Positions 8,201 to 15,476 are shown, numbered from the stretch's first letter. The stretch is DNA of 22,419 nucleotides from Acidobacteriota bacterium (GCA_023410055.1 JAEYQK010000019.1:1-22419), one strand, 5' to 3'. The notes: generated by a model from the sequence alone, not told the origin. Numbers and translations: made by a program.

Positions 8201-8293
8201 AGTGACCACCGTCATGGCATTGTGCTGAATCTCGAAGTCGATGTTCTTCAGGTTATGGACCCGCGCGCCGCGGACAATGATGCTGTCTGACAT
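5252..8293 (-). CDS. uvrA: Excinuclease ABC subunit A (UvrA)
   Basis: DNA-damage recognition ATPase of nucleotide excision repair; works with UvrB in the cytoplasm. Residue numbers are from the ATG at 8293. Walker A GVSGSGKSS 32-40; UvrB-binding region near 195-265; zinc cysteines 289, 292, 313, 316; first LSGGEAQR near 504; Walker B LDEPSIG near 529; second Walker A 656-664; second zinc module cysteines 768, 771, 791, 794; second LSGGEAQR near 858; Walker B FDEPTTGLH near 902. The UvrB-binding domain marks a class I UvrA. It is 1013 residues, longer than the about 940 of E. coli, because of a Lys/Ala-rich insert near 160-190 and a charged insert near 872-896. A GTG at 8308 is possible, but the ATG at 8293 gives the family's usual N-terminus and has GGGG just upstream. 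Confidence 0.97.
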   Translation of the reverse strand: MSDSIIVRGARVHNLKNIDFEIQHNAMTVVTGVSGSGKSSLAFDTIYAEGQRRYVESLSAYARQFLERIEKPDADMIDGIAPAVAIRQKNTTRNPRSTVATATEIYDYLRLLFARVGTTYCAQCGNPVHRDSVDEVADAILSLGDGVRLNALFPVRPLAPERPEEATGKKKPVARKKAAKKNSKKSEAPEQDEALKTRLFELRKRGFNRLFQNGQLFEFSTPESLLDIRFDQTVYVLVDRLVLSSDIRPRLVDAVESAYREADEVVFEAAPRDEAEQRRQYRFAQRFECKQCHIRYEEPEPRLFSFNNPYGACPKCQGFGNTIEFDMNLVIPDRSKTLAGGAIEPWTKPKYRPFATEMKRYARERGIPLDVPWSELDDEQRHLIVDGEGKWWGIRGFFSHLERKKYKLHVRVFLSRYRGYTRCVSCGGARLRADARLVKVGGKDICQVSAMTVESAARFFADLQLSREEAEIAEKLLEEIHDRLRFLNDVGLEYLTLDRLASTLSGGEAQRIQLATSLGSRLVGTLYVLDEPSIGLHTRDTYRLIQILHDLRDLGNTILVVEHDPDIMRASDRILDLGPGAGEHGGRLIAAGSYDELKHMPASLTGRYLAGELRIPMLSARRKQTSQRIKIVGAYEHNLKKVDVVIPLGMLVAVTGVSGSGKSTLVHDVLYKALVAAKGHDRRDEQAGMSDDELPMSGACLDRLEGAQYIDEVVMVDQSPIGRTPRSNPVTYIKAFDAIRELFASLPESHKHGFGPGHFSFNIPGGRCETCQGDGTVTVEMQFLADVELVCEDCNGTRYKPEILDIRYRGKNVHEVLNLTVRESLQFFAAAPKITEKLRVLEEVGLGYLRLGQSATTLSGGEAQRIKLAAHLQPANREIARPRTEEDGDGPRRGKRRILYIFDEPTTGLHFDDVSKLLAAFKRLIDAGGSIVVIEHNLDVIKTADWIVDLGPEGGDRGGTIVGVGTPEMIAENPKSYTGKFLARILGTNGDSGKNGTSSVTIEAGATVPNVRT

Positions 8294-8377
8294 GAAGCCC
8301 CGATCCACCCTGGAAAGTTTGCGCCACGGCGCTCCTCATCCTCACAGACGGCACCGGACACTAGGCGGAATCTTTCA

Positions 8378-8406
8378 ATTATAGATTGTGGGACACTGGT
8401 GCTCAA
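8378..8406 (-). promoter_or_regulatory. Sigma-70-type promoter of the uvrA run
   Basis: Read on the minus strand: TTGAGC (8406-8401), a 17-base spacer, then a perfect TATAAT (8383-8378). It lies between the coxC stop codon and uvrA, so the predicted transcript has a leader of roughly 75-80 bases. I saw no obvious LexA-type palindrome, but the LexA site of this group is not one I can recognise with confidence. Confidence 0.75.
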
Positions 8407-8409
8407 ACG

Positions 8410-9204
8410 TCAGGCGCTGAAGGAGAGGAGCAGGAACAGATAGATCCAGAGCACGCCTATGACGTGCCAGTACCATGAGACCACATCAACAACGATCCGG
8501 CGATGCTCGTCGGGCTTATGACGGAACCCAAGCGAAACAGCGTAGATCAGCGCGAGAACGCCCGCGAGTACGTGGACAGCGTGCGTTCCGGTCAAAATGT
8601 AAAAGAAGGAATTGCTAACGCTGACGGGCCTCCCCAGTCTCCGCTCAACAATTTCCCAGGCGGCAACTTGACCGGCAAGGAACCCTACTCCGAGCACGGA
8701 GGTTACTGTGAGCCACGACAGGCCTGGCCCGTCATCCGCCACTCCCGGAATTCTCAGAGCGGGAGCGATTGCCGCTCTTCTAACCGCTTGGCGACGTGCC
8801 AGTTCCAAGGTCAAGCTGCTTGCAACCAAGAGGATCGTGTTGAACCAGAGCACGGGAAAGGGAAGATGAACCGGAGTCCAGTCGCGGACATACATTCCAG
8901 TCGAGGCATTGTAGCTCGCAAAGCTCTGTCGAAACAGGAATGCCGCCCCCATGCAGACGAACAGGGTCACTATTGAAACGAGAGCGATAGCCAATCCCAG
9001 TCGATAACGGCGCAGTCGTTCCCCATAGTCAGGGAGGCCATCTCCGCCGTGACCTCCACCGCCACCACCACCGCCGCGCGGGCGATCCAGGGGCGGTCTG
9101 CCGCCTCCTCCGGGCCGGAGAGAGGGCCTGGTACCAGCTAGAATTGGGTTCGCTGTCCCGAGTGGCATGGCGGAAAAGGCGTGGCTAGTTGCACCACTTA
9201 TCAC
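8410..9204 (-). CDS. coxC: Cytochrome c oxidase (heme-copper oxidase) subunit III
   Basis: Inner-membrane subunit III of a heme-copper terminal oxidase, which helps stabilise the catalytic subunit I. Seen: five membrane segments, starting LGLAIALVSIVTLFVCMG, then PFPVLWFNTILLVASS, LTVTSVLGVGFLAGQVAAWE, FFYILTGTHAVHVLAGVLAL, and a last one with VSWYWHVIGVLWIYLFLLL. THAVHV and the WYWH motif are typical. This is the five-helix form, lacking the first two helices of the seven-helix type. The N-terminus is a soluble Gly-rich stretch (about residues 32-52). Start: GTG at 9204 is the longest; ATG at 9168 is also possible, and neither has a good Shine-Dalgarno. No other oxidase subunit gene is next to it. 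Confidence 0.88.
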   Translation of the reverse strand: MISGATSHAFSAMPLGTANPILAGTRPSLRPGGGGRPPLDRPRGGGGGGGGHGGDGLPDYGERLRRYRLGLAIALVSIVTLFVCMGAAFLFRQSFASYNASTGMYVRDWTPVHLPFPVLWFNTILLVASSLTLELARRQAVRRAAIAPALRIPGVADDGPGLSWLTVTSVLGVGFLAGQVAAWEIVERRLGRPVSVSNSFFYILTGTHAVHVLAGVLALIYAVSLGFRHKPDEHRRIVVDVVSWYWHVIGVLWIYLFLLLSFSA

Positions 9205-9278
9205 AAACCTATGTGATGCCGCGGCGCGGGAGGGGTTTTACAGATTCAGGTCGCTTCGTTCTGTCATGGAACTCTGGA

Positions 9279-9308
9279 TTCACGAAACCACGCCCTCCGA
9301 TTTATACT
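9279..9308 (+). promoter_or_regulatory. Possible nuoI promoter giving a very short leader
   Basis: TTCACG (9279-9284), an 18-base spacer and TATACT (9303-9308). The expected transcript start is only about 6-8 bases before the nuoI ATG at 9322. The -35 match is moderate. The rest of the 117-bp divergent region shows no clear motif. Confidence 0.4.
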
Positions 9309-9321
9309 CAAACGGATAGAT

Positions 9322-9864
9322 ATGGGATTCTTTCAAGGACTTGCCGCGATCGCTAAGGGAATGTCGGTGACATTCCGCGAAATGTTTCAGCCCACCCTCG
9401 TGGAGAACTATCCTGATGGCCCGGGCCCTTTGAAGGGTGCCGTTTTTCAGGACCGCTTCCGCGGCGTTCACGTACTTCAGCGCGACGAGAATGGGTTGGA
9501 GAAGTGCGTCGCCTGCTTTCTGTGCGCGGCCGCATGCCCCTCGAACTGTATCTATATCGAGGCCGCCGAGAATACGGCCGAGAAGCGTGTCAGCGGCGCC
9601 GAGCGCTACGCCAAGGTCTATAACATCGACTATAACCGCTGCATCTTCTGCGGTTATTGTGTCGAGGCGTGCCCAACAGATGCCATCACTCATGGCCACG
9701 GCTTTGAAATCGCAACCTTCAATGCCAGCAATCTCGTTTATCGAAAAGAACAACTGCTTGCTCCTGCTCCGGCGCACATCGGGGGCAACTCTGAGTTCAG
9801 CAGTTCTGACGTTTCGAAACTTGGCACGAAGGCCGGCGAAAAGCGAAACTTCCCGAGCGTCTAG
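9322..9864 (+). CDS. nuoI: NADH-quinone oxidoreductase subunit I (NuoI), orphan copy
   Basis: Peripheral-arm subunit of respiratory complex I that carries iron-sulfur clusters N6a and N6b on the electron path to quinone. Seen: two CxxCxxCxxxCP motifs, Cys 62, 65, 68, 72 (CVACFLCAAACP) and Cys 107, 110, 113, 117 (CIFCGYCVEACP), together with YNIDYNRCIFCGYC, which is typical of NuoI rather than a general ferredoxin. Length is 180 residues, normal for the family. The N-terminal part (GMSVTFREMFQPTLVENYP) matches the amphipathic region that anchors NuoI. No other nuo gene lies nearby; the neighbours are coxC (divergent) and metH. Confidence 0.93.
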   Translation: MGFFQGLAAIAKGMSVTFREMFQPTLVENYPDGPGPLKGAVFQDRFRGVHVLQRDENGLEKCVACFLCAAACPSNCIYIEAAENTAEKRVSGAERYAKVYNIDYNRCIFCGYCVEACPTDAITHGHGFEIATFNASNLVYRKEQLLAPAPAHIGGNSEFSSSDVSKLGTKAGEKRNFPSV

Positions 9865-10103
9865 TTGCGGGTGATCTGATTACACTCGCGATCCGAGCGG
9901 ATACTCCTTTGCATCGTCTGCATCGTCCGGGAATTTCTGGGGTTGCACTCACCGAAGTTCCGCACCTCATGCGGCGTCTTGTTTCTAGCCAGCATCTCTA
10001 GTTTGAATAGAGTCTTTCTGCCGGATTAAGGCGGGAATCCTATAAGATTAAGAAAAGTGTGTTTGTGGCCTGACGAGGCCGACTGAGCGGGGAAGCATTT
10101 CGA
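9865..10103 (+). other. Intergenic region before metH; weak promoter and Shine-Dalgarno
   Basis: These 239 bases hold no gene I can support. A -10-like TATAAG lies at 10041-10046, without a convincing -35 at the right distance. GGGGAAG at 10089-10095 is a good ribosome binding site eight bases before the metH ATG. A small GGCC-tgacga-GGCC hairpin lies at 10067-10080. I looked for a cobalamin or SAM/SAH riboswitch because of metH and did not see a convincing one. Confidence 0.4.
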
Positions 10104-13100
10104 ATGAGTGAATACTTGAAGGCTGTTAGCGAGCGCGTTGTCGTTTACGACGGCGCGATGGGCACGCAGATTCAGCAGCGCCAACCTAGTGTCGACGACT
10201 TCTGGGGGAACGAAGGATGCAATGAGATCCTCGTCCTGAGTCGCCCGGACATCATTCGGGATATCCACGCAACGTACTTTAGCAGTGGCGCCGATGTCGT
10301 TGAGACAAATACATTTGGCGCAACGCGAATCGTTCTTGGTGAGTACGGTTTAGAAGCGAAGGTCGCCGAGATCAACAAAGCTGCTGCCAGTCTGGCCCGC
10401 GAAGTCGCTTCTCAGTTCTCGACTCCCTATAAGCCCCGCTTTGTTGCCGGATCCATCGGTCCCACAACCAAGCTGCCGTCACTTGGACACATCAGTTTCG
10501 ACGACATGGCATTTGCCGTCGAAGAACAGGCACTTGGCCTGATTGCCGGCGGGGTCGACGTCCTGCTTATTGAGACCTCGCAGGACCTGCTTCAGACCAA
10601 GGCAGCTCTCGCCGGGGTATACGACGCGATGCGCAGGGCAGGGAAACGCTTGCCCGTACAAGTTCAAGTGACGCTCGAAGCGACCGGCACCATGCTGCTG
10701 GGCACTGAAATCGGTGCGGCCTTGACTGCTCTCGAACCCTACGACGCCGAGATCATCGGCATGAATTGCGCGACCGGTCCGCGCGAGATGAACGATGCCG
10801 TTCGGTACCTGAGTGACAACTCGTCCAAATTCATTGCCGTGTTACCGAACGCCGGTCTACCACAGAACGAAGGCGGTCACGCCGTCTACAAGTTGACGCC
10901 CCAGGATCTCGCGGATCATCACAAGCACTTCATTCTGGACTACGGAGTAAGCGTTGTCGGTGGATGCTGCGGTACCACCCCGGCCCATATCAAGGCCGTC
11001 GCCGAGACCTGCTCGAATCTGACACCGAAGCCGCGAAGCGTGAAACCGACAGCTGCGGCATCGAGCGCGTACACATCCGTCCCGCTAGATCTCGATCCAA
11101 AGCCACTCGTTGTTGCCGAAGAGATGAACACAACGACCCGTGTGGCACGCTTCCGCGACATGGTTCGCAGCGGGCAATACGACGAGATTCTGGCGCTCGC
11201 AAAACGACTGGTAGATGACGGCTCGCACATGCTCGACATCTGCTGCGCCATCGTCGGCGAAGACGAGAAGGCCTACATGGGAGCGGTCCTCGACAAGATC
11301 GCGACGCGCGTTCCGGCCCCGATCGTCGTCGATTCCACGGAAGCCGACGTTATCGAAGAAGCGCTAAAACGCATTCCAGGCAAGGCCATCATCAACTCGA
11401 TCAACCTTGAGGACGGCGAGAAGCGCACGTCCAAGGTTCTTCCGATGGCGAAGCGTTACGGTGCTGCCGTCATCTGCCTGACGATTGACGAAGACGGCAT
11501 GGCGCTGACGGCTGATAAGAAGGTCGCAATCGCCAAACGGATCTACAAGCTCGCAACCGAGAAGTACGGCATCTGCCCGATCGATCTGATATTCGACGCC
11601 CTGACGCTGCCCATCTCCACCGGTCAGGACGACTACCGAACGGCCGGCATCGAGACGCTGAAGGCCGTCAAGCGGATCAAAGAAGAGCTGCCGGATGTGA
11701 AGACGATTCTCGGCGTCAGCAATATCTCTTTCGGACTCAACGTCTATCCGCGGCGCGTGCTTAACAGCGTCTTCATGCATGAGGCCGTCAACAATGGCCT
11801 CGACATGGCCATCGTCAACTATTCGAAGATCTTTCCGCTGTACAAGATACCCGAGGGAGAGGTTGAACTCGCGCGTAAGCTTATCTTCTTCGACAAGGCG
11901 GACGGCGACCCGCTCCAGAACTACATGGCCCATTTCGCCGGAATGGACAAGACGGCAGAAGCTCCCGAGCCGGTTACTGACGATTTGCCAATTGAGGAGA
12001 AGCTCAAGTTCGCAATCGTCCGTGGTGAACGGGCCGTCGGAGAAGGGGCGCACCGGAAGCTGCTCGAAGATCTCATCGACGAAGCGCTTGAGAAGTACAA
12101 GCCTATCGATCTGATCAACAATGTCCTCCTCGATGGAATGAAGACGGTCGGCGAGTTGTTCGGCTCGCGAAAGATGCAGCTGCCTTCGGTCCTCGACTCG
12201 GCCTCGGTGATGAAAGCCGCCGTGAGCTATCTAGAGCCCAAGATGGAAAAAGTCGCTGGCGAGAACAAGAAGGGTACGTTGGTGCTGGCGACCGTCAAAG
12301 GCGACGTCCATGACATCGGCAAAAACCTGGTCGACATCATCCTGAGCAACAACGGCTTCCGCGTGATCAATCTGGGGATCAAGCAACCATCTGACTCCAT
12401 CATCAAGGCAGCAGTTGAGCACAATGCAGACGCCATCGGTCTCAGCGGATTGCTGGTGAAATCCACGCTGGAGATGAAGTATGTCGTCCAGGACCTCGAG
12501 AGCCAGGGGCTTAAGTTCCCGGTGATCTGCGGAGGCGCCGCTCTCACACGCAAGTACGTTGAAGACGATCTCCGTCGCGAGTACACGTCCGGTGTCTACT
12601 ATGGCGACGATGCCTTTGCCGGGCTGCACGTGATGAACGATTTGGTTGCCGTTGACGGCCGACGCGAAGCTCGTCTAGCCGAAGGCAAAACCGTCAAGGA
12701 ATTCGCACGAGCCGCTGCCGCCGCGGCTGCTGCGGCGACCGAAGAAGTTCAGCTCTCGACCGAGCGCAGCGTCGTCGTTGCAGATGCTCCCAATATTCCC
12801 AAGGCTCCGTTCTATGGTGTGCGCGTAAAGAAACATGTGCCACTCCGCGAGATCTTCGCTTACCTGAACGAAACGGCGCTGTTTAAGAACCAGTGGCAGT
12901 TGAAGACCGCCTCTCAAGAACAATACGTGAAGGCGGTTGACGAGAAATTCCGCCCTCTCCTGGGGGAGTTGCAGGAGAAAGTAATCGCATCGGGCCTGTT
13001 CGATCCAAAGGTGGTCTACGGCTACTATCCCTGCCAGAGTGAAGGTAACAGCGTCATCATCTACGACGGCGTAAATCAGTCCCAGGAGATTCAGCGTTTT

Positions 13101-13586
13101 ACCTTCCCCCGACAGAAGGAAGGTCGCAAGCTGTGCATCTCGGACTTCTTTGCACCTAAATCATCTGGCAAGATGGACGTCATCGGCATGTCGCTGGTCA
13201 CAATTGGTGACAAGGCTACAGAGGAGACTAAGCGGCTATTTGAAGCAGGTGATTACGCGAACTACCTTTACCTGCACGGACTCAGCGTGGAAACTGCTGA
13301 AGCGCTCGCTGAGTATTGGCACAAGAAGATGCGCGAAGACCTCGGGATTGCAGCCGACGACGCGCCGCGCATCACTGATTTATTCCATCAAAAGTATCGT
13401 GGTTCGCGATATTCGTTTGGCTATCCAGCATGCCCGAGTCTTGAGGATCAGACGAAGTTGTTCGCGTTACTGCATCCTGAAGAGCTGATTGGCGTTCGTC
13501 TGACGACCGGGTTCCTGCTGGAGCCCGAACAATCAACGTCCGCCATTGTCGTGCACCATCCGGCGGCAAAATACTTCGTGGCATGA
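10104..13586 (+). CDS. metH: Cobalamin-dependent methionine synthase (MetH)
   Basis: Cytoplasmic enzyme that transfers a methyl group from methyltetrahydrofolate through cobalamin to homocysteine. Domains: homocysteine-binding barrel about 1-315, with zinc cysteines 222, 288 and 289 (GGCCGTTP); folate barrel about 335-600; cobalamin cap about 625-720; cobalamin Rossmann domain about 722-865 with DVHDIG, whose His736 is the lower cobalt ligand; an Ala-run linker at 870-878; and the SAM-binding reactivation domain about 905-1160 with RYSFGYPACP (1102-1111). At 1160 residues it is a full-length four-module form. The folate domain lacks the usual GERxN start and reads AEEMN; the rest of that domain resembles the actinobacterial type (DSTE, INS.N.EDG, TIDE.G). 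An acyltransferase gene follows after 13 bp. Confidence 0.96.
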   Translation: MSEYLKAVSERVVVYDGAMGTQIQQRQPSVDDFWGNEGCNEILVLSRPDIIRDIHATYFSSGADVVETNTFGATRIVLGEYGLEAKVAEINKAAASLAREVASQFSTPYKPRFVAGSIGPTTKLPSLGHISFDDMAFAVEEQALGLIAGGVDVLLIETSQDLLQTKAALAGVYDAMRRAGKRLPVQVQVTLEATGTMLLGTEIGAALTALEPYDAEIIGMNCATGPREMNDAVRYLSDNSSKFIAVLPNAGLPQNEGGHAVYKLTPQDLADHHKHFILDYGVSVVGGCCGTTPAHIKAVAETCSNLTPKPRSVKPTAAASSAYTSVPLDLDPKPLVVAEEMNTTTRVARFRDMVRSGQYDEILALAKRLVDDGSHMLDICCAIVGEDEKAYMGAVLDKIATRVPAPIVVDSTEADVIEEALKRIPGKAIINSINLEDGEKRTSKVLPMAKRYGAAVICLTIDEDGMALTADKKVAIAKRIYKLATEKYGICPIDLIFDALTLPISTGQDDYRTAGIETLKAVKRIKEELPDVKTILGVSNISFGLNVYPRRVLNSVFMHEAVNNGLDMAIVNYSKIFPLYKIPEGEVELARKLIFFDKADGDPLQNYMAHFAGMDKTAEAPEPVTDDLPIEEKLKFAIVRGERAVGEGAHRKLLEDLIDEALEKYKPIDLINNVLLDGMKTVGELFGSRKMQLPSVLDSASVMKAAVSYLEPKMEKVAGENKKGTLVLATVKGDVHDIGKNLVDIILSNNGFRVINLGIKQPSDSIIKAAVEHNADAIGLSGLLVKSTLEMKYVVQDLESQGLKFPVICGGAALTRKYVEDDLRREYTSGVYYGDDAFAGLHVMNDLVAVDGRREARLAEGKTVKEFARAAAAAAAAATEEVQLSTERSVVVADAPNIPKAPFYGVRVKKHVPLREIFAYLNETALFKNQWQLKTASQEQYVKAVDEKFRPLLGELQEKVIASGLFDPKVVYGYYPCQSEGNSVIIYDGVNQSQEIQRFTFPRQKEGRKLCISDFFAPKSSGKMDVIGMSLVTIGDKATEETKRLFEAGDYANYLYLHGLSVETAEALAEYWHKKMREDLGIAADDAPRITDLFHQKYRGSRYSFGYPACPSLEDQTKLFALLHPEELIGVRLTTGFLLEPEQSTSAIVVHHPAAKYFVA

Positions 13587-13599
13587 GGATTGGGCAAGG

Positions 13600-14766
13600 A
13601 TGAGCGGCTCCAAGCCCCATCTGGGGGCGTTGAGTGGAATACGTTTTTTCGCGGCGTTCAACGTCGTGCTGTTCCACCTGTGGGGTGGGCAGAACTTCCA
13701 TCTCAACTCGTCGTTCCTTACCGGCATCGTGTCGAGCGGCTACGTCGGCGTGAGCTTCTTTTTCGTGCTCTCGGGATTCATCCATGCCTACGCGTATGGT
13801 CCCGAGCGGGTCGAAGGACTTGGCCTCGGCAAGTTCTACCGCGGACGTATTCTGCGAATCTATCCCGTATATCTCCTGGCCCTTATTCTGGCTTCGTGGA
13901 CGTTCGTTCATTCGGCTCCTTTCTTGCAACTGATCAAGCCCGGCGTTACTGTGCTGACGATGACGCAGGCGTGGATGCCCTCCACTGCTATGGCCTGGAA
14001 CTATCCGGCGTGGACGATGTCGAGCGAACTGCTGTTTTACTTGATGTTTCCGTTCATTGCTCCGCCGGTGGCGCGCCTCTCACGTAGGAACCTACTGATC
14101 CTGGCTGGTGCCGCACTTGTCCTGATGCTTGCGATTCCTTCGGTTTACATAATCGTTGCGCCGGATGGCTTTCGTCGCGTCCTGAGTAATTACGGTTCGA
14201 ACTGGCTGAATTTCGTGAAGTTCAGCCCGCTTTCGCGACTTCCTGAGTTTGTGATTGGCTTAGCTTTTGGTTATCACTTTACGAAGAGCAACTTCGGGGA
14301 AATTCGTTCAGAGGAATCCGCCAAGGTCGCGAGGTTCAGGGGTGATTTGTTGGCTGGCGCGGGACTTCTGCTTACGCTCCTGATGCTCGGGTTCAGCGCG
14401 CACTTGCCTTATCTCTACTTGCACAACGGACTCATGGCCCTGCCGTTCAGTCTCATGCTATACGGCTTCGCCTCAGGTGGTAGAGTCGCGCGTTTGTTCG
14501 AGAATCGGGTGCTCATTGCCGCTGGCGATTCAAGTTATGCCATGTACTTGATTCAAGCGCCGGTATTCACTTGGCTGCAATCTGCCGGAGTGATCGGCAA
14601 GCCCCATTACGTTCTTATCTACCTTGCGACTCTGATTGTCTCCTCACTGCTGGTGTTGCAGTTCTTCGAAAAGCCAGCGCGAAATTGGTTCGGCGGAGGA
14701 GGTGCAGGCAAGAAGGCGTCCGTCCCCGCTGTACGTCCTGTCCCGGCCTCGGCGCCGGCAGACTGA
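13600..14766 (+). CDS. Acyltransferase family 3 membrane protein
   Basis: Predicted inner-membrane O-acyltransferase of the AT3 (OafA/YrhL-like) family, which typically acylates surface polysaccharides, lipids or antibiotics; the substrate here is not predictable. Seen: the N-terminal motif GIRFFAAFNVVLFH with the conserved Arg15 and His26, FFFVLSGF, YRGRILRIYPVYL, and WTMSSELLFYLMFP, then about ten membrane segments in all. The C-terminus is a short Gly/Pro/Ala-rich tail. Start: ATG at 13600, 13 bp after the metH stop codon. A longer reading from a GTG at 13546 would run into metH and adds residues without family character. It may share the metH transcript. There is no fused SGNH domain. Confidence 0.87.
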   Translation: MSGSKPHLGALSGIRFFAAFNVVLFHLWGGQNFHLNSSFLTGIVSSGYVGVSFFFVLSGFIHAYAYGPERVEGLGLGKFYRGRILRIYPVYLLALILASWTFVHSAPFLQLIKPGVTVLTMTQAWMPSTAMAWNYPAWTMSSELLFYLMFPFIAPPVARLSRRNLLILAGAALVLMLAIPSVYIIVAPDGFRRVLSNYGSNWLNFVKFSPLSRLPEFVIGLAFGYHFTKSNFGEIRSEESAKVARFRGDLLAGAGLLLTLLMLGFSAHLPYLYLHNGLMALPFSLMLYGFASGGRVARLFENRVLIAAGDSSYAMYLIQAPVFTWLQSAGVIGKPHYVLIYLATLIVSSLLVLQFFEKPARNWFGGGGAGKKASVPAVRPVPASAPAD

Positions 14767-14825
14767 GTCCCACGGACTAGTCCTGCCATGTTTTCCGAAT
14801 AGAATTTGGAATTCGAATCAGGCGA

Positions 14826-14848
14826 GGGTATCAGCTGGACTGATACCC
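14826..14848. terminator. Hairpin between convergent genes, possible bidirectional terminator
   Basis: Perfect 9-bp inverted repeat GGGTATCAG (14826-14834) and CTGATACCC (14840-14848) with a five-base loop. It sits 60 bp after the acyltransferase stop codon and about 117 bp after the stop codon of the opposing fibronectin-III gene. Neither side has a clear U tract, so it may slow or protect transcripts rather than terminate alone. Further ATCAG/CTGAT copies at 14860 and 14881 could form a second small stem. The rest of 14767-14964 shows no gene. Confidence 0.45.
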
Positions 14849-14964
14849 CTCTGGAGCAGATCAGTGTTGCATAGTCATCGCTGATTGGCCGTTCTGGAAG
14901 GTCGGACCTGCTACAACCTACGCATTGTTCAAAGCGGCCCTGCTGTTGCGGATTGTTGAAAGCA

Positions 14965-15342
14965 CTAGCTAGGACCGTTTGCCGTTTTGAACTGTTCAAT
15001 CGTACTCACAGCACCGGTACCGCTGCCCTGACCCTGCGCCGATGTCACTTGAAAATAGTAGGTTGTGTTCGGATTCAGGTTCTTAATCGTTACTCGATGA
15101 GTCAACCCGCCCCAAGGCGCTTCGGCTGTCTGATTCAGATTGTTGGGGTCAGTACCATATTTCAGGACTGTGCTCGCGTTAGTGTTCGTCGACCAGGCGA
15201 TCACAGCGGAATTGTTGCCCGCATTTTCAATCGTCGGCCCCTTGGTGATTTGCACATTTTGGCTCGACTGAGCAGTCGCTACTCCGACGGCCAACGCCAG
15301 TAGAAGCAGGCACACGCCTGCTAGAGTTATCCTTGCCCTCAT
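14965..15342 (-). CDS. Exported fibronectin type III domain protein
   Basis: Small secreted or periplasmic protein made of one fibronectin-III-like beta-sandwich. Seen: a signal peptide (residues 1-24, ending GVATA before QSSQ), then a single domain with the usual strands: ITKGPTIEN, AVIAWSTN, STVLKYGTD, THRVTIKNLNPNTTYYFQVTS, and EQFKTA. The pattern L.P.T.YYF.V is the family hallmark, and the N-terminal part resembles the FN3-like domain of purple acid phosphatases. There is no catalytic domain, so it probably binds protein or carbohydrate. A very strong AGGAGGA lies four bases before the ATG, suggesting high expression. Confidence 0.85.
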   Translation of the reverse strand: MRARITLAGVCLLLLALAVGVATAQSSQNVQITKGPTIENAGNNSAVIAWSTNTNASTVLKYGTDPNNLNQTAEAPWGGLTHRVTIKNLNPNTTYYFQVTSAQGQGSGTGAVSTIEQFKTANGPS

Positions 15343-15346
15343 ACTC

Positions 15347-15372
15347 TCCTCCTGTAAGGTGCACGATGCACC
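15347..15372 (-). promoter_or_regulatory. Strong Shine-Dalgarno next to a leader hairpin
   Basis: On the minus strand, AGGAGGA (15353-15347) precedes the FN3 gene start by four bases. Immediately upstream is a perfect hairpin, GGTGCA-tcg-TGCACC (15372-15358). The stem does not cover the ribosome binding site, so it could stabilise the mRNA 5' end or be a dyad protein site. Confidence 0.5.
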
Positions 15373-15476
15373 CCTGTTGTTATCAACGACGTGGCTGTCT
15401 TAGTTGGATGCCCTGCATTTCCTGGAAGTGCTTCTCAGCGCTCCCGCCATCGCCCAGCCCACGGTTGGAACCCACT

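Noticed and set aside
7711..8205. 164-codon open frame on the plus strand opposite the start of uvrA
   Set aside because: It is antisense to the first Walker A region of uvrA and reads as Arg-rich low-complexity protein, typical of a shadow frame.
8294..8308. GTG start for uvrA at 8308
   Set aside because: The ATG at 8293 gives the standard UvrA N-terminus and has GGGG at a fair distance; the GTG adds five unconserved residues.
9865..10103. Riboswitch before metH
   Set aside because: No cobalamin-box-like or SAM/SAH-type conserved core was visible, only one small 4-bp GGCC stem.
11364..12053. 229-codon open frame on the minus strand inside metH
   Set aside because: It lies wholly opposite the conserved folate domain of metH, has no domain I recognise, and is explained by the GC-rich codon pattern of the real gene.
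13546..13599. Longer N-terminus for the acyltransferase from GTG 13546
   Set aside because: It would overlap the end of metH by 41 bases, and the added residues do not match the family, which starts just before the GIRFFAA motif.
14767..14964. Possible tRNA, because of a TTCGAATCA stretch
   Set aside because: There is no acceptor stem, anticodon arm or CCA-compatible folding around it.
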